DNA of 64,000 nt from the NCBI RefSeq assembly GCF_011378855.1, contig NZ_WTLB01000003.1:85892-149891 (forward strand), in the 5' to 3' direction. The notes under the pieces are model-generated. The model worked only from the letters and a program-made list of their open reading frames with translations. It was not told where the DNA came from and ran no database searches. The DNA comes from Pseudoalteromonas sp. Z1A8 (GTDB taxonomy: Bacteria > Pseudomonadota > Gammaproteobacteria > Enterobacterales > Alteromonadaceae). This document shows positions 8,267 to 18,331 of this stretch, piece by piece (the first letter of the stretch is position 1; each line of letters opens with the position of its first letter). Made by a program: the position numbers and the translations under genes.

Positions 8267-8767
8267 ATGTCGGGTGAGTTTCCACGTGCTGGTTTTTGGC
8301 GCCGTTTTGCGTCGTTAGTTTACGATACGTTAGCCATTATTGCGTTTGCGATGTTAACTGTAGTGCTGTATTTATTTGCAGTACAAGGGCTTATTTCTCT
8401 CGATGTAATTAGTTTAAATGGCGCAGAGGATGTATCTGCCTTTATTCAAAATTCAAATCTTCTTTCGGGTATTCGTACCGCCCTTTTAATTATTGTTACC
8501 TTAGTATTTTTTGGCTACTTTTGGACTAAAAGCGGGCAAACCATTGGCATGCGTGCATGGCGTTTAAAAGTACAAACTCTTGAGGGTAATTTAATTAGCT
8601 GGCCGCAATCAATTATCCGCAGCGTTAGCGCTTTACTCGGTTTAGGTAATTTGGTGGTGTTAGTCGATTTTAAAAACAAAAAAGCACTGCAAGATTACAT
8701 CTCTAAAACAGAAGTTATTGCGCTTACTAAAGAAGAAAACAGACGTATTTATAGTGAGCTTGATTAA
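8267..8767 (+). CDS. RDD-family membrane protein
   Basis: 166 residues of the RDD family, named for conserved Arg-Asp-Asp residues in the first and second membrane segments. Here the N-terminus AGFWRRFASLVYDTLAII carries R and D, and the C-terminal part has the typical KSGQTIGMRAWRLKV loop after a third TM. Three to four TM helices are predicted (about 20-45, 70-95, 110-130). Some RDD proteins act as sodium/proton antiporters, but most are uncharacterised. It is monocistronic and separated by a strong bidirectional terminator from lptG, toward which it converges. Confidence 0.85.
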   Translation: MSGEFPRAGFWRRFASLVYDTLAIIAFAMLTVVLYLFAVQGLISLDVISLNGAEDVSAFIQNSNLLSGIRTALLIIVTLVFFGYFWTKSGQTIGMRAWRLKVQTLEGNLISWPQSIIRSVSALLGLGNLVVLVDFKNKKALQDYISKTEVIALTKEENRRIYSELD

Positions 8768-8820
8768 TACTAACTTTTCAAATCGTGAGTTAAGCGGTAA
8801 TTAAGCAGTAGTTAAAAAGC

Positions 8821-8849
8821 AAAAAGGGTGACCAGTGGTCACCCTTTTT
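8821..8849. terminator. Bidirectional terminator between RDD gene and lptG
   Basis: Perfect 13-bp stem AAAAAGGGTGACC / GGTCACCCTTTTT with a 3-base loop. A- and T-tracts on both sides let it serve both converging genes. Confidence 0.85.
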
Positions 8850-8869
8850 CGTACTTCGAATAAGTAAAT

Positions 8870-9937
8870 CTATACCCGTTTATTCATCAAATAGGTCGCA
8901 AAGCCTATAAATATAATACTGGGCAATACCGCACCTATAATGGCAGGTATTTGGTAAACCATAACTACAGGGCCAAATATTTCATTAGTTAAGTGAAACA
9001 CAATCCCCGTTACAACGCCCATGATAATACGTGCGCCCATTGTTACTGTACGCAACGGGCCAAATATAAACGACAGCGCCACCAGCAGCATTACCGCAAC
9101 AGATATAGGCTGCATCAACTTACGCCATAGAGCCAGTTCGTAGGTACTTGTGTCTTGTTCGTTTTGCTCTAGGTAACTTAAATATGACCAAAGCCCAGTG
9201 AACGAAAGCGACTCTGGTTTTACCGAAACAACCCCTAACTTTTCAGCTGTGAGTTGCGAAGGATAAAACTCTTCAGGCAGTTGCTCTGTTGTCGTTTTTT
9301 CGCTAGTGATAATAACTTTGTTAACGTCACGAAGTAGCCAGCCATCTTTTCGGCTCAGTGCATCTCTTGCTTTAGTAATTTGGGTAAGCTCTAACGATTT
9401 ATCAAAGTGGTACATATGCACCCCGTTAAGCCTGCCGTTTTCATCAACGTCTTCAATATTAATAAAGTTGCTGCCGTCTTTAGCCCATACACCTTTTTGT
9501 GTATTAAACACATCGCCGCCATGTATTGCTTGGTTACGCATTTCTTTAGCGTGCAATTGTGCTTCAGGTGCGCCCCATTCGCCAAGTGCCATCATGCATA
9601 CAGCCATGAATACGGCGGTTTTCATCACTGAGCCAATTATTTGTAAGCGCGACATACCAGCGGCTTGCATTACTACCAGCTCGCTGTTTGAGGCAAGCGC
9701 CCCTAAACCCGTTAAGCCACCTATCAGCGCAGCCATCGGAAAAAACACCACTAAATCGCCGGGTATTGTGTAAAGCGTATAAAGCATTGCAGTCATTAAA
9801 TCGTAACTGCCGCGCCCTACCGACTTTAACTGGTCGATAAATTTAATTAAGGTGCTAATGCCAACAAGCACTAGCAACGCAAAGCCTGTTGTTTGTAAAA
9901 CACTACGGCCTAAATACCAATCAAGCGTTTTCATCAT
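8870..9937 (-). CDS. lptG: LPS export permease LptG
   Basis: 355-residue inner-membrane subunit that with LptF and the LptB ATPase extracts LPS and drives it to LptC-LptA. TM helices lie at the N-terminus (GRSVLQTTGFALLVLVGIS, then helices near 60 and 100) and three at the C-terminus, with the periplasmic beta-jellyroll domain (about 130-260) between. The length matches E. coli LptG (360). The gene is coupled to lptF by a 4-base overlap; its ATG is followed at once by a second ATG, and GGAG in the end of lptF is the ribosome site. Confidence 0.95.
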   Translation of the reverse strand: MMKTLDWYLGRSVLQTTGFALLVLVGISTLIKFIDQLKSVGRGSYDLMTAMLYTLYTIPGDLVVFFPMAALIGGLTGLGALASNSELVVMQAAGMSRLQIIGSVMKTAVFMAVCMMALGEWGAPEAQLHAKEMRNQAIHGGDVFNTQKGVWAKDGSNFINIEDVDENGRLNGVHMYHFDKSLELTQITKARDALSRKDGWLLRDVNKVIITSEKTTTEQLPEEFYPSQLTAEKLGVVSVKPESLSFTGLWSYLSYLEQNEQDTSTYELALWRKLMQPISVAVMLLVALSFIFGPLRTVTMGARIIMGVVTGIVFHLTNEIFGPVVMVYQIPAIIGAVLPSIIFIGFATYLMNKRV

Positions 9938-11046
9938 GCGCCTAACTCCCGCTTAGTTATAACGGCTTTAAGCCAAGCGCCCAGTGGTCGCCCTTTTATA
10001 ATTAATAACCCACCTATAAACAATGCGCTAAGATGAATCCACCACAAGCCGATTGAAGGCGGGATTTTGCCATCTTCAACTGCAAATTTAGCGGCATTTA
10101 GTAAAATAAAGTAGCCTAAGTACAAGCTAATAGCAGGCACTAGTTTTGCAAATTTACCTTGGCGAGGGTTAACCACACTTAGCGGCACTGCCAATAAAGT
10201 AAGTAACGGGATGGAAAGCGGGATAGCTAATCGCCACTGCCACTGCGCTATAGATTCTGACGTATTAATTGCGAGTAATTGATTGGTTGGCACAGCCTCT
10301 AACTTACGACGCTGGTGCTCTATTTCTTGTTCTCGTATTTGTACGCTGTAACCATCAAATTCTGTTAAATTAAGTGCAGGCGTTGTGCCGTCAGTCTCGT
10401 AGCGTTTCCCGTCAGTCAGCACTAGTTGTTGTTCACCATTTACGGCTTCAACCACAACACCTTGCTCTGCATATACCAAGCGCGCTAGGTTGCCTTTTTC
10501 GCTATCGGGTAACTGCGCAACAAATACCTTATTGAGCTCTTTGCCGCCCTTTTCAATATTATGAATAAACACCACGGCTTTTTCGTTACCGGTTTCTTGG
10601 AACCGCCCAGCCCGAAGTGCCGATAACCCAGCATCTGCTTTGGCTTGTTCTTTTAATTGATACTCTTGCTCGCTTGCCCACGGCGCTATATACATAGTTA
10701 GTGCAGCAGCTAATATGGCAAGTCCAACGCTTGATATAAGCGTTACGCGCACAACATACCATTCACTTACGCCACAGGCTTTAAGCACGGTCATTTCGCT
10801 GTCTGCATAAATACGGCTGTAAGCCAAAATAATACCTAAAAATATACTCAGCGGTAGTATTAGCGAGGCTAGTTGTGGAAGTTTTAGCGCAATCATCGAT
10901 AGCACTAATTTAGCAGGAATACTGCCCTCAGAGGCATCGCCTAAAATACCAACTAACTTTTGTGACAAAAAAATCGTCATCAAAGTTAAAAATACGGCGA
11001 CCTGCGATTTTAAAACCTCAGCGGTCAAATAACGAAAAATTAGCAA
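9934..11046 (-). CDS. lptF: LPS export permease LptF
   Basis: 370-residue partner of LptG. I use a TTG start at 11046: it gives M-L-I-F-R-Y-L, aligning with the MIIIRYL start of E. coli LptF, and AGGGG lies 6 bases upstream; no ATG fits. The N-terminal TMs hold LTLMTIFLSQKLVGILG, the periplasmic jellyroll occupies about 130-260, and VPLSVVNPRQGKFAKLVPA is the hallmark before the last TMs. It is divergent from pepA, as in E. coli. Lipid A export is essential, so the operon should be constitutive. Confidence 0.95.
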   Translation of the reverse strand: MLIFRYLTAEVLKSQVAVFLTLMTIFLSQKLVGILGDASEGSIPAKLVLSMIALKLPQLASLILPLSIFLGIILAYSRIYADSEMTVLKACGVSEWYVVRVTLISSVGLAILAAALTMYIAPWASEQEYQLKEQAKADAGLSALRAGRFQETGNEKAVVFIHNIEKGGKELNKVFVAQLPDSEKGNLARLVYAEQGVVVEAVNGEQQLVLTDGKRYETDGTTPALNLTEFDGYSVQIREQEIEHQRRKLEAVPTNQLLAINTSESIAQWQWRLAIPLSIPLLTLLAVPLSVVNPRQGKFAKLVPAISLYLGYFILLNAAKFAVEDGKIPPSIGLWWIHLSALFIGGLLIIKGRPLGAWLKAVITKRELGA

Positions 11047-11355
11047 TGCTCGCCCCTGTTAAACATGGAATATCACTACGATAGTGAGAATTGAATAGTC
11101 AAATAGCTATTTTACCTAATTAATACTGGCAAATAGGCTATTATTATAAGCCATCAAAATTAATTATCCTACCTAAGTGCACGATATAATGTTGCATTAG
11201 TAGCCCTTAAGCATATAAAGTTCAATTACACAGTAAGAGTCTAACAAAATCAGCTAAAATAAGAATTATCCTTACATGAGTTACGTAGATAAGACTAGAA
11301 AATACTTTTTTAGCCCCAACTTACTAACTTAAATGACTCAAAATCAGGAGTGACA
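11047..11355. other. 309-bp divergent lptF/pepA intergenic region
   Basis: It holds the promoters of both operons. A 12-bp palindrome AAATAGCTATTT lies at 11101-11112, with an AATAGGCTATT echo about 30 bp on. The pepA ribosome site AGGAG is at 11346-11350. Nothing else recognisable. Confidence 0.5.
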
Positions 11356-12867
11356 ATGGAATTTAACGTAAAAAGTGGTAGCCCAGAAAAACAGCGCAGC
11401 GCATGTATTGTGGTTGGCGTTTACGAGCCACGTAGGTTATCCCCCATTGGTGAACAACTCGATAAAATTAGTGATGGCTATATCTCTAATTTACTTCGCC
11501 GTGGCGACTTAGAAGGTAAGCCAGGCCAAGTTTTATTATTACATCATGTACCCAATGTATTAAGCGAGCGCATATTGCTTGTTGGTTGTGGTAAAGAGCG
11601 CGAGCTTGATGATAAACAATATAAACAAATTATTTCTAAAACTATTAATACCTTAAACGAAACAGGTTCTATGGAAGCAGTCTGCTTTTTAACAGAGCAA
11701 CACGTTAAAGGTCGCGACACTTACTGGAAAGTACGTCAAGCAGTAGAAACAACGCAAGATTGCTTATATACGTTTAACCAATTAAAAAGTAAAAAAGTAG
11801 ACCCTCGTCGTCCACTTCGTAAAATGGTGTTTAACGTACCAACACGACGCGAACTAACGATTGGCGAAAGTGCTATTGAGCATGGTTTAGCCATTGCTGC
11901 AGGTAGTAAGTTGTGTAAAGACGTGGCTAATATGCCACCAAATATTTGTAACCCAGTGTACTTAGGCGAGCAAGCGCAAGAGTTGGCAACTAATTTTGAC
12001 AACATCACTGTTGATATTATTGGCGAAAAGCAAATGGCAGAACTAGGTATGAATTCTTACCTAGCTGTTGGCCGAGGTAGTGATAACGAATCAATTATGT
12101 CGATTATTAACTACAAAGGCGCGGCTGACGACCAAGCCCCTATTGTACTTGTTGGTAAAGGCTTAACGTTTGACTCAGGCGGTATTTCATTAAAACCAGG
12201 CGAAGGCATGGACGAAATGAAATACGACATGGGCGGTGCTGCAGGTGTTATTGGCGCAATGCGTGCACTTGCACAAATGCAATTGCCAATTAACGTTATT
12301 GGTGTTTTAGCTGGTTGTGAAAACATGCCTGGCTCAAACGCGTATCGCCCGGGTGATATTTTAACAACAATGTCGGGGCAAACAGTTGAAGTGTTAAACA
12401 CCGACGCTGAAGGTCGTTTAGTATTGTGCGACGCACTAACGTACGTTGAACGCTTTAATCCTGATACAGTGATTGACGTAGCAACGCTTACTGGCGCTTG
12501 TATTGTAGCCCTTGGCGCGCATGCGACTGGTTTACTATCAAACCATAACCCACTTGCACACGATTTATTAAAAGCGTCTGAGCAAAGTGGTGACCGCGCA
12601 TGGCAGTTACCATTATGGGATGACTATCAAGATCAACTAGATAGCCCATTTGCTGACTTTACGAACTTAGGTGGACGCTCTGCGGGTACTATTACTGCAG
12701 CATGTTTCTTATCTAAATTTACTAAAAAGTATAATTGGGCACATTTAGATGTTGCCGGTACAGCTTGGCGCAGTGGCGCTAAAAAAGGCGCAACGGGTCG
12801 TCCTGTTCCTATGCTTACTCAGTATTTACTAAATAGAGCTGGTGTAAGTGAAGCCGCTCAAGATTAA
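11356..12867 (+). CDS. pepA: Leucyl aminopeptidase PepA (M17)
   Basis: 503 residues from ATG 11356, chosen over a GTG two codons earlier because AGGAG lies 5 bases upstream and the length equals E. coli PepA. It is a dizinc cytosolic aminopeptidase; in enterobacteria it is also a DNA-binding architectural factor (XerCD recombination, carAB). The M17 signature [19 protein letters not shown] is intact, as are the metal and catalytic residues in [18 protein letters not shown] and [10 protein letters not shown]. The C-terminal [17 protein letters not shown] is typical. Divergent from lptFG and followed by a strong terminator, so separate from holC-valS. Confidence 0.97.
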   Translation: MEFNVKSGSPEKQRSACIVVGVYEPRRLSPIGEQLDKISDGYISNLLRRGDLEGKPGQVLLLHHVPNVLSERILLVGCGKERELDDKQYKQIISKTINTLNETGSMEAVCFLTEQHVKGRDTYWKVRQAVETTQDCLYTFNQLKSKKVDPRRPLRKMVFNVPTRRELTIGESAIEHGLAIAAGSKLCKDVANMPPNICNPVYLGEQAQELATNFDNITVDIIGEKQMAELGMNSYLAVGRGSDNESIMSIINYKGAADDQAPIVLVGKGLTFDSGGISLKPGEGMDEMKYDMGGAAGVIGAMRALAQMQLPINVIGVLAGCENMPGSNAYRPGDILTTMSGQTVEVLNTDAEGRLVLCDALTYVERFNPDTVIDVATLTGACIVALGAHATGLLSNHNPLAHDLLKASEQSGDRAWQLPLWDDYQDQLDSPFADFTNLGGRSAGTITAACFLSKFTKKYNWAHLDVAGTAWRSGAKKGATGRPVPMLTQYLLNRAGVSEAAQD

Positions 12868-12894
12868 ACGTTTAGTTTAAATTAATATCTGTTT

Positions 12895-12922
12895 ATAAGG
12901 CGCCGTTTGGCGCCTTATTTAT
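12895..12922 (+). terminator. pepA terminator
   Basis: 10-bp stem ATAAGGCGCC / GGCGCCTTAT, loop GTTT, followed by TTATTT, 27 bp after pepA. Confidence 0.85.
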
Positions 12923-13025
12923 TTGTGTATTAATTGAAGCAAACCCCGTTATATGGCAAAATCTGCCTCTTAATTTATGTATATCAATTTGGTATGCATT
13001 CAATGTCATGGGAAACCCCGATACA

Positions 13026-13472
13026 ATGAACATGAACGCTAAATTTTTCGTTCTAAAGCAACAAGATGAGTCTAAAGCTAAAGCTGAAGATCATTTTGCT
13101 TTGGCTGCTCAAATTGCGGCCGAACAGTATCGAAATGGGCAGCGTGTGTTTATTTGTGTCAACGATAACGAAGCAGCCTGTGCCATTGATGAAATAATTT
13201 GGGCATTCGACCCCGATAGTTTTGTGCCACATAATTTACAAGGTGAAGGCCCTAAAGGCGGCGCACCGGTAGAAATTGGTATTACGCCACCTGTTGGCAA
13301 TCGTAAAGTTTTAATTAACTTGGCTACTCAGTTACCGGATTACATTCGTCGGTTTAACCAAGTTTTTGATTTTGTACCCGTAGAACCAGCTGCTAAACAA
13401 GCAGCCCGCGAGCGTTTTAAAAAGCTACGCCAACTCGGTGCCAATCTCACCACGCAAGATATAAATAGCTAG
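13026..13472 (+). CDS. holC: DNA polymerase III chi subunit HolC
   Basis: About 148 residues. Chi joins the clamp loader to SSB at the lagging strand. FVPHNLQGEGPKGGAPVEIG matches the best-conserved stretch of HolC, and FDFVPVEPAAKQAARERFKK the C-terminal part. The start is uncertain: ATG 13026 (MNMNAKFFVL) or ATG 13032 align with the short E. coli N-terminus, while an in-frame ATG at 13008 adds six unlikely residues; no clear Shine-Dalgarno decides. It lies between pepA and valS, the conserved gammaproteobacterial order, 53 bp before valS and probably co-transcribed. Confidence 0.92.
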   Translation: MNMNAKFFVLKQQDESKAKAEDHFALAAQIAAEQYRNGQRVFICVNDNEAACAIDEIIWAFDPDSFVPHNLQGEGPKGGAPVEIGITPPVGNRKVLINLATQLPDYIRRFNQVFDFVPVEPAAKQAARERFKKLRQLGANLTTQDINS

Positions 13473-13525
13473 CCAATCAGGCAAACTAACCAACTAATTT
13501 AAGTACTTATTTAAGGTTCTGTGTA

Positions 13526-16381
13526 ATGGATAAAACCTACAATCCGCAAGATATTGAACAGTCTCTATATCAAGACTGGGAACAAAAAGGCTACTTTAAG
13601 CCATCTGGCCAAGGCGTACCGTATTCAATTATGATCCCGCCGCCAAATGTCACTGGTAGTTTACACATGGGCCACGCCTTCCAAGATACAATAATGGATA
13701 CCCTAACGCGTTTTAAACGTATGCAAGGTAACAACACATTATGGCAAGTAGGTACTGACCACGCAGGTATTGCAACGCAAATGTTGGTTGAGCGTAAACT
13801 GCATGCCGAAGAAGGCAAAACACGCCACGATTTAGGCCGCGAAGATTTTATTAATAAAATCTGGGAATGGAAAAAAGAATCGGGTGGCACTATTACCAAG
13901 CAGCTTCGTCGCCTAGGCGCATCGGTTGATTGGGATCGTGAACGTTTCACAATGGACGATGGCTTATCTGAAGCCGTTAAAGAAGTGTTTGTACGCCTTC
14001 ATAAAGAAAACCTAATTTACCGTGGCAAGCGCCTAGTAAACTGGGATCCTAAATTACACACTGCTATTTCTGATCTTGAAGTTGAAAACAAAGACAAAAA
14101 AGGCCACATGTGGAATTTACGTTACCCACTAGCTGATGGCGTTAAAACGCAAGACGGTAAAGACTACATAGTAGTCGCTACAACCCGTCCAGAAACCATG
14201 CTTGGCGACTCGGGTGTTGCAGTAAACCCAGATGACGAACGCTACATAGATTTAATCGGTAAAGAGATTTTATTACCAATCGTTAATCGTCGTATTAAAA
14301 TTGTTGCTGACGAACATGCCGATAAAGATAAAGGCACAGGTTGTGTAAAAATAACACCAGCGCACGACTTTAACGATAACGAAGTGGGCAAGCGTCATCA
14401 AATGCCGATGATCAACATTTTCGATAAAGACGCCGCTATTTTAACGCAAGGTGAAACATACACCTTTGACGGTAAAGAGCTTGAGTTTGACGCGCCAATT
14501 CCTGAGCGCCTACATGGACTTGATCGTTTTGCTGCACGTAAAGCAATTGTGGCAGAATTTGAAGAGCTAGGCCTACTTGAAAAAATTGAAGACCATGGTT
14601 TAACCGTTCCTTACGGCGATCGCTCTGGTGTGGTAATTGAGCCACTACTTACCGACCAATGGTATGTACGTGTTGCACCACTTGCTGAACCTGCAAAAGA
14701 CGCAGTTAAAAACGGCGACATTCAATTTGTACCTAAGCAATACGAAAACATGTATTTTTCGTGGATGAACGACGTACAAGATTGGTGTATTTCACGCCAG
14801 CTTTGGTGGGGTCACCGCATCCCAGCTTGGTACGACAATGAAGGTAACGTATTTGTTGGTCGCGACGAAGCTGAAGTACGCCGTGAAAACAACATTGCAG
14901 ACAGCGTAACATTAAGCCAAGACGAAGACGTACTTGATACGTGGTTCTCATCAGCGCTTTGGACGTTCTCTACACAAGGTTGGCCAGAAAATACCGATGA
15001 TTTAAAAACCTTCCACCCGTCTGACGTGCTGGTAACGGGTTTTGATATTATTTTCTTCTGGGTTGCGCGCATGATTATGATGACGCTGCACTTTGTGAAA
15101 GACGAAAATGGCAAACCACAAGTTCCGTTTAAAACCGTGTATGTAACCGGCTTAATACGTGATGACAATGGCGATAAAATGTCTAAGTCAAAAGGTAACG
15201 TACTTGACCCACTAGACATGATTGACGGCATTGAACTTGAAGACCTAGTACAAAAACGTACTGGTAATATGATGCAGCCAAAACTTGCCGCTAAAATCGA
15301 AAAAGATACGCGTAAAGTATTTGCTGGCGGTATTGAAGCACACGGCACCGACGCCCTTCGCTTTACCCTTGCTGCAATGGCATCAACCGGTCGTGATATA
15401 AACTGGGATATGAACCGCCTAGAAGGTTACCGTAACTTCTGTAATAAATTATGGAACGCGAGCCGTTACGTATTAATGAACACAGAAGAGCTAGATTGTG
15501 GTTTTGCAAGCGGTGCTGATAAAGAGTTCTCATTAGCTGACCGTTGGATTTTAGGTCAATATGAAGCTACCGTTAAAACCTACACAGAACATCTAGATAA
15601 CTACCGTTTTGACTTAGCTGCTAACACGCTTTACGAATTCACTTGGAACCAATTTTGTGATTGGTACTTAGAGCTAACTAAACCAGTATTGTTTAAAGGT
15701 AATGAAGCACAGCAACGTGGTACACGCCATACGCTAATAACGGTACTTGAAAGCTTACTGCGTTTAATGCACCCAATGATGCCATACATCACTGAAACTA
15801 TTTGGCAGCGTGTTGCACCACTTGCAGGCCTTGAAACAGCAAACACCAGCATTATGGTTCAGCCGTTCCCTGTATATAATGAAGCAAGCGTTGATGCCAA
15901 AGCAATGGAAGATTTAGAGTGGGTTAAACAATTCATTTTAGCTATTCGTAATATTCGTGGAGAAATGGATATTAGTCCAAGTAAACCGCTTAGCGTGTTA
16001 CTTGCTAATGCATCGAGCGACGACATGCGCCGCATTGAAGAAAATAAATCATTTTTAGCATCACTTGCAAAAATTGAAGAGTTCACAATGCTTGAAAACA
16101 AAGATGACGCACCAGCATGTGCAACGTCTTATGTTGGCAACCTTGAGATCATGATCCCAATGGCAGGCTTAATTGACGTAGAAGCTGAGCTTTCACGTAT
16201 TAATAAGCAACTCGAAAAAGCTGAAAAAGGCCTAGCACAAGTGCAAAACAAACTTGCTAACGAAAAGTTTGTTAATAATGCGCCAGAAGCTGTACTTGCT
16301 AAAGAAAACGCAAAACTAGCTGAGTTTAGCGATGCTAAAACTAAGTTACTCGAGCAAAAAACTAAAATAGAAAGCTTATAA
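13526..16381 (+). CDS. valS: Valyl-tRNA synthetase
   Basis: 951-residue class I aminoacyl-tRNA synthetase charging tRNA-Val. The HIGH-type motif is [11 protein letters not shown] (residues 40-50) and the KMSKS loop is K551-S555. The editing (CP1) domain includes [19 protein letters not shown]. The anticodon-binding domain is followed by the C-terminal coiled coil typical of ValRS ([19 protein letters not shown] onward), which contacts the tRNA elbow. Full length (E. coli 951). Codon use looks highly optimised, as expected for translation genes. A hairpin at 16396-16419 and a strong terminator follow. Confidence 0.98.
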   Translation: MDKTYNPQDIEQSLYQDWEQKGYFKPSGQGVPYSIMIPPPNVTGSLHMGHAFQDTIMDTLTRFKRMQGNNTLWQVGTDHAGIATQMLVERKLHAEEGKTRHDLGREDFINKIWEWKKESGGTITKQLRRLGASVDWDRERFTMDDGLSEAVKEVFVRLHKENLIYRGKRLVNWDPKLHTAISDLEVENKDKKGHMWNLRYPLADGVKTQDGKDYIVVATTRPETMLGDSGVAVNPDDERYIDLIGKEILLPIVNRRIKIVADEHADKDKGTGCVKITPAHDFNDNEVGKRHQMPMINIFDKDAAILTQGETYTFDGKELEFDAPIPERLHGLDRFAARKAIVAEFEELGLLEKIEDHGLTVPYGDRSGVVIEPLLTDQWYVRVAPLAEPAKDAVKNGDIQFVPKQYENMYFSWMNDVQDWCISRQLWWGHRIPAWYDNEGNVFVGRDEAEVRRENNIADSVTLSQDEDVLDTWFSSALWTFSTQGWPENTDDLKTFHPSDVLVTGFDIIFFWVARMIMMTLHFVKDENGKPQVPFKTVYVTGLIRDDNGDKMSKSKGNVLDPLDMIDGIELEDLVQKRTGNMMQPKLAAKIEKDTRKVFAGGIEAHGTDALRFTLAAMASTGRDINWDMNRLEGYRNFCNKLWNASRYVLMNTEELDCGFASGADKEFSLADRWILGQYEATVKTYTEHLDNYRFDLAANTLYEFTWNQFCDWYLELTKPVLFKGNEAQQRGTRHTLITVLESLLRLMHPMMPYITETIWQRVAPLAGLETANTSIMVQPFPVYNEASVDAKAMEDLEWVKQFILAIRNIRGEMDISPSKPLSVLLANASSDDMRRIEENKSFLASLAKIEEFTMLENKDDAPACATSYVGNLEIMIPMAGLIDVEAELSRINKQLEKAEKGLAQVQNKLANEKFVNNAPEAVLAKENAKLAEFSDAKTKLLEQKTKIESL

Positions 16382-16422
16382 GCTTTCATAAAAACGCCTA
16401 TTAACATCATTTAATAGGCATT

Positions 16423-16460
16423 AAAAAAGCCGCTCACTTTAATAAGTGAGCGGCTTTTTT
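16423..16460. terminator. Bidirectional terminator between valS and the FadL-like gene
   Basis: 17-bp perfect stem from AAAAAAGCCGCTCACTT to its complement, loop TAAT. It is preceded at 16396-16419 by a second hairpin, GCCTATTAA / TTAATAGGC. Confidence 0.88.
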
Positions 16461-16497
16461 GTGCCCAGAGCCTAAGCTCTAAGCATTTATACAAATA

Positions 16498-17724
16498 TTA
16501 GAATTTGTAGTTGTATTGAGCGCCAATAAGTACTGCATTACCTTCTGACTCAAACTCAAATCCATCTTCTTCAAAGTTCTGAGTTTTACCACGGATAATA
16601 CTTACACCTAAATCAACATTTGATTGCTGGTCAATTGCGTAGTTACCGCCAAATGAGAACCAAAAACGATCTGTATCTGGGATAGAGATCGACAGGTGAT
16701 TTTGTGATACTGGAGACTGATCAAATGCTACACCAGCACGAAGTAATAAGTCTTCGCTATATTGGTAATCAGTGCCTACTGAATAGCGGAAAGAATCTGA
16801 GAAATCTTCTGTTTTTTCAAAACCTTGCTCTGGAGTCAAACCAACTTCAGCTTCTAATTTGTCAAAGCTGCTCCAACCTGTCCATGCTACGCTGTAATGT
16901 AAACCTAACTTTTCATCTAACTGGTGTGAGCCAGAAAACTCAGCCATAGCAGGTAAAGTTATATCAACAGAGCCTGAGCGCTCAGCAATACCACGTGCAG
17001 TACTTGAGTAAGTACCTTCAAACGTTATATCTGTTTCTGTACGATAATTAAAACCAAAACGACTGTTTTCGTCTAATTGATACATTAGGCCAACATTTAA
17101 AGCGTATCCAGTGTCATCACCTTCAAGATTTACAACTTCAGTTTGGGCCGGGTAAGGTAATGGAGTCTCACCTAAATGTCGAACAATTTCGGCCTCTGCA
17201 TAAACCACATTCAAGCCAATACCATAGCTAAACTTTTCAGTAACTTTATAAGCAACGCTTGCATTTAAGTTAACAGTAAATATTTCTGTTTTACCTGCAA
17301 TCTGTCCTGCTGCATAGTCATCATCAAAGTCTGTTGATAAACCAAAGTTAGAAAATGCACCAAAACCAAGTGAGATTTTATCGCTGTAAGGCATAGTAAA
17401 GTAAGCTGCTGGTACCACTGCACTTGGTGCAATGCTATCGTCATCTAATGATGACTCATCAATACCTGCTGGGGCACTTTCACCTTCTAAGCTTACATCT
17501 GGAATTACGCCAATAGCAGCAACACTTAACTGCTTATCTTTAAATAAAGTCATTAGTGCTGGGTTACGTGCAACTACAGACGCGTCGTCTGCGATAGAAG
17601 CCTCACCAGCGTATGCACGGCCTAAACCCGATGCATTTTGCTCTGATAATTGAAACGCGGCTGCAAAACTATCAGCCGAAACAAATGCAAGCGAAGCTGC
17701 AATAAGAGTTTTAGAAAATTTCAT
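16498..17724 (-). CDS. FadL/OmpP1/TodX-family outer-membrane transporter
   Basis: 408 residues from ATG 17724, preferred over an ATG six codons upstream because AAGGA lies 7 bases before it and the signal peptide then starts properly (MKFSKTLIAASLAFVSADSF, cleavage near AAA/FQ). The mature N-terminus FQLSEQNASGLGRAYAGEAS with NPALMTLF is the conserved plug/hatch of FadL channels, which admit long-chain fatty acids or other hydrophobic compounds. The protein ends in a C-terminal aromatic (YNYKF), the outer-membrane insertion signal. Orthology to E. coli fadL itself is not certain, so no symbol is given. Confidence 0.9.
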   Translation of the reverse strand: MKFSKTLIAASLAFVSADSFAAAFQLSEQNASGLGRAYAGEASIADDASVVARNPALMTLFKDKQLSVAAIGVIPDVSLEGESAPAGIDESSLDDDSIAPSAVVPAAYFTMPYSDKISLGFGAFSNFGLSTDFDDDYAAGQIAGKTEIFTVNLNASVAYKVTEKFSYGIGLNVVYAEAEIVRHLGETPLPYPAQTEVVNLEGDDTGYALNVGLMYQLDENSRFGFNYRTETDITFEGTYSSTARGIAERSGSVDITLPAMAEFSGSHQLDEKLGLHYSVAWTGWSSFDKLEAEVGLTPEQGFEKTEDFSDSFRYSVGTDYQYSEDLLLRAGVAFDQSPVSQNHLSISIPDTDRFWFSFGGNYAIDQQSNVDLGVSIIRGKTQNFEEDGFEFESEGNAVLIGAQYNYKF

Positions 17725-18007
17725 TGTTGAGTCCTTAACCAAACTGACTGTTTGGGTACTATGTGTGTTGTTATTAGGATTTAAAGCGTGGTTACACTAC
17801 CTTAATTTTTTGTAAAAAACCCTATGAATGCGTCAAAAAACGGTAAAAAACATGTTTTTTAACGACATCTTAACAACTATTTAAAGCTCATCGGATGAGA
17901 AGTGTGGTATTAGAGTAAACACTCTAAATGTAATTAATTATCATTTAGATTGACTTGGAATTAGTAGCCACTTACACTCATTATAAAATCGCAAAGGAAG
18001 TAAAACT

Positions 18008-18331
18008 GTGATCATTTTATTTATTATTACAGGGTTAATATTTTGTGGGGCGAGTGTATTTTGCTTTTACAAAGCAAATTACTGTGCATGTACTCAAGCA
18101 GGACAATGCGATAACCCCGTAAACCATTATTGGTTAGGGGCAATGTTAAATGCGTTGATCTCTTTAGCGCTGTGTTGTTTTGCATTGCACGTAGAGCTAG
18201 GTACTTTGTTATGGCTAACACTGATGGGAAATTGCTTTCTAGGGGCGTTTATTTCTGCAAAGCAAACTAAAAAAAGACAATGTAGTAAAACTAATTCAAC
18301 AAATGCTCTTTTAGCAGGCGAGACAAATTAA
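18008..18331 (+). CDS. Small Cys-rich inner-membrane protein, unknown
   Basis: 107 residues starting at GTG 18008, with AAAGGAAG 7 bases upstream. Three hydrophobic segments (about 1-20, 44-63 and 68-86) flank a short Cys-containing loop (YCACTQAGQCDN). The tail is Lys/Thr/Asn-rich and soluble. I do not recognise the family. The last 41 bp overlap, tail to tail, the 3' end of the HD-GYP gene on the other strand, so the C-terminus of each is encoded over the other. No terminator is seen between them. Confidence 0.65.
   Translation: MIILFIITGLIFCGASVFCFYKANYCACTQAGQCDNPVNHYWLGAMLNALISLALCCFALHVELGTLLWLTLMGNCFLGAFISAKQTKKRQCSKTNSTNALLAGETN

Noticed and set aside
14812..15348. 178-codon open frame on the minus strand inside valS
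   Set aside because: Codon shadow of valS: Ser/Cys-rich, no homology-like motifs, no ribosome site.
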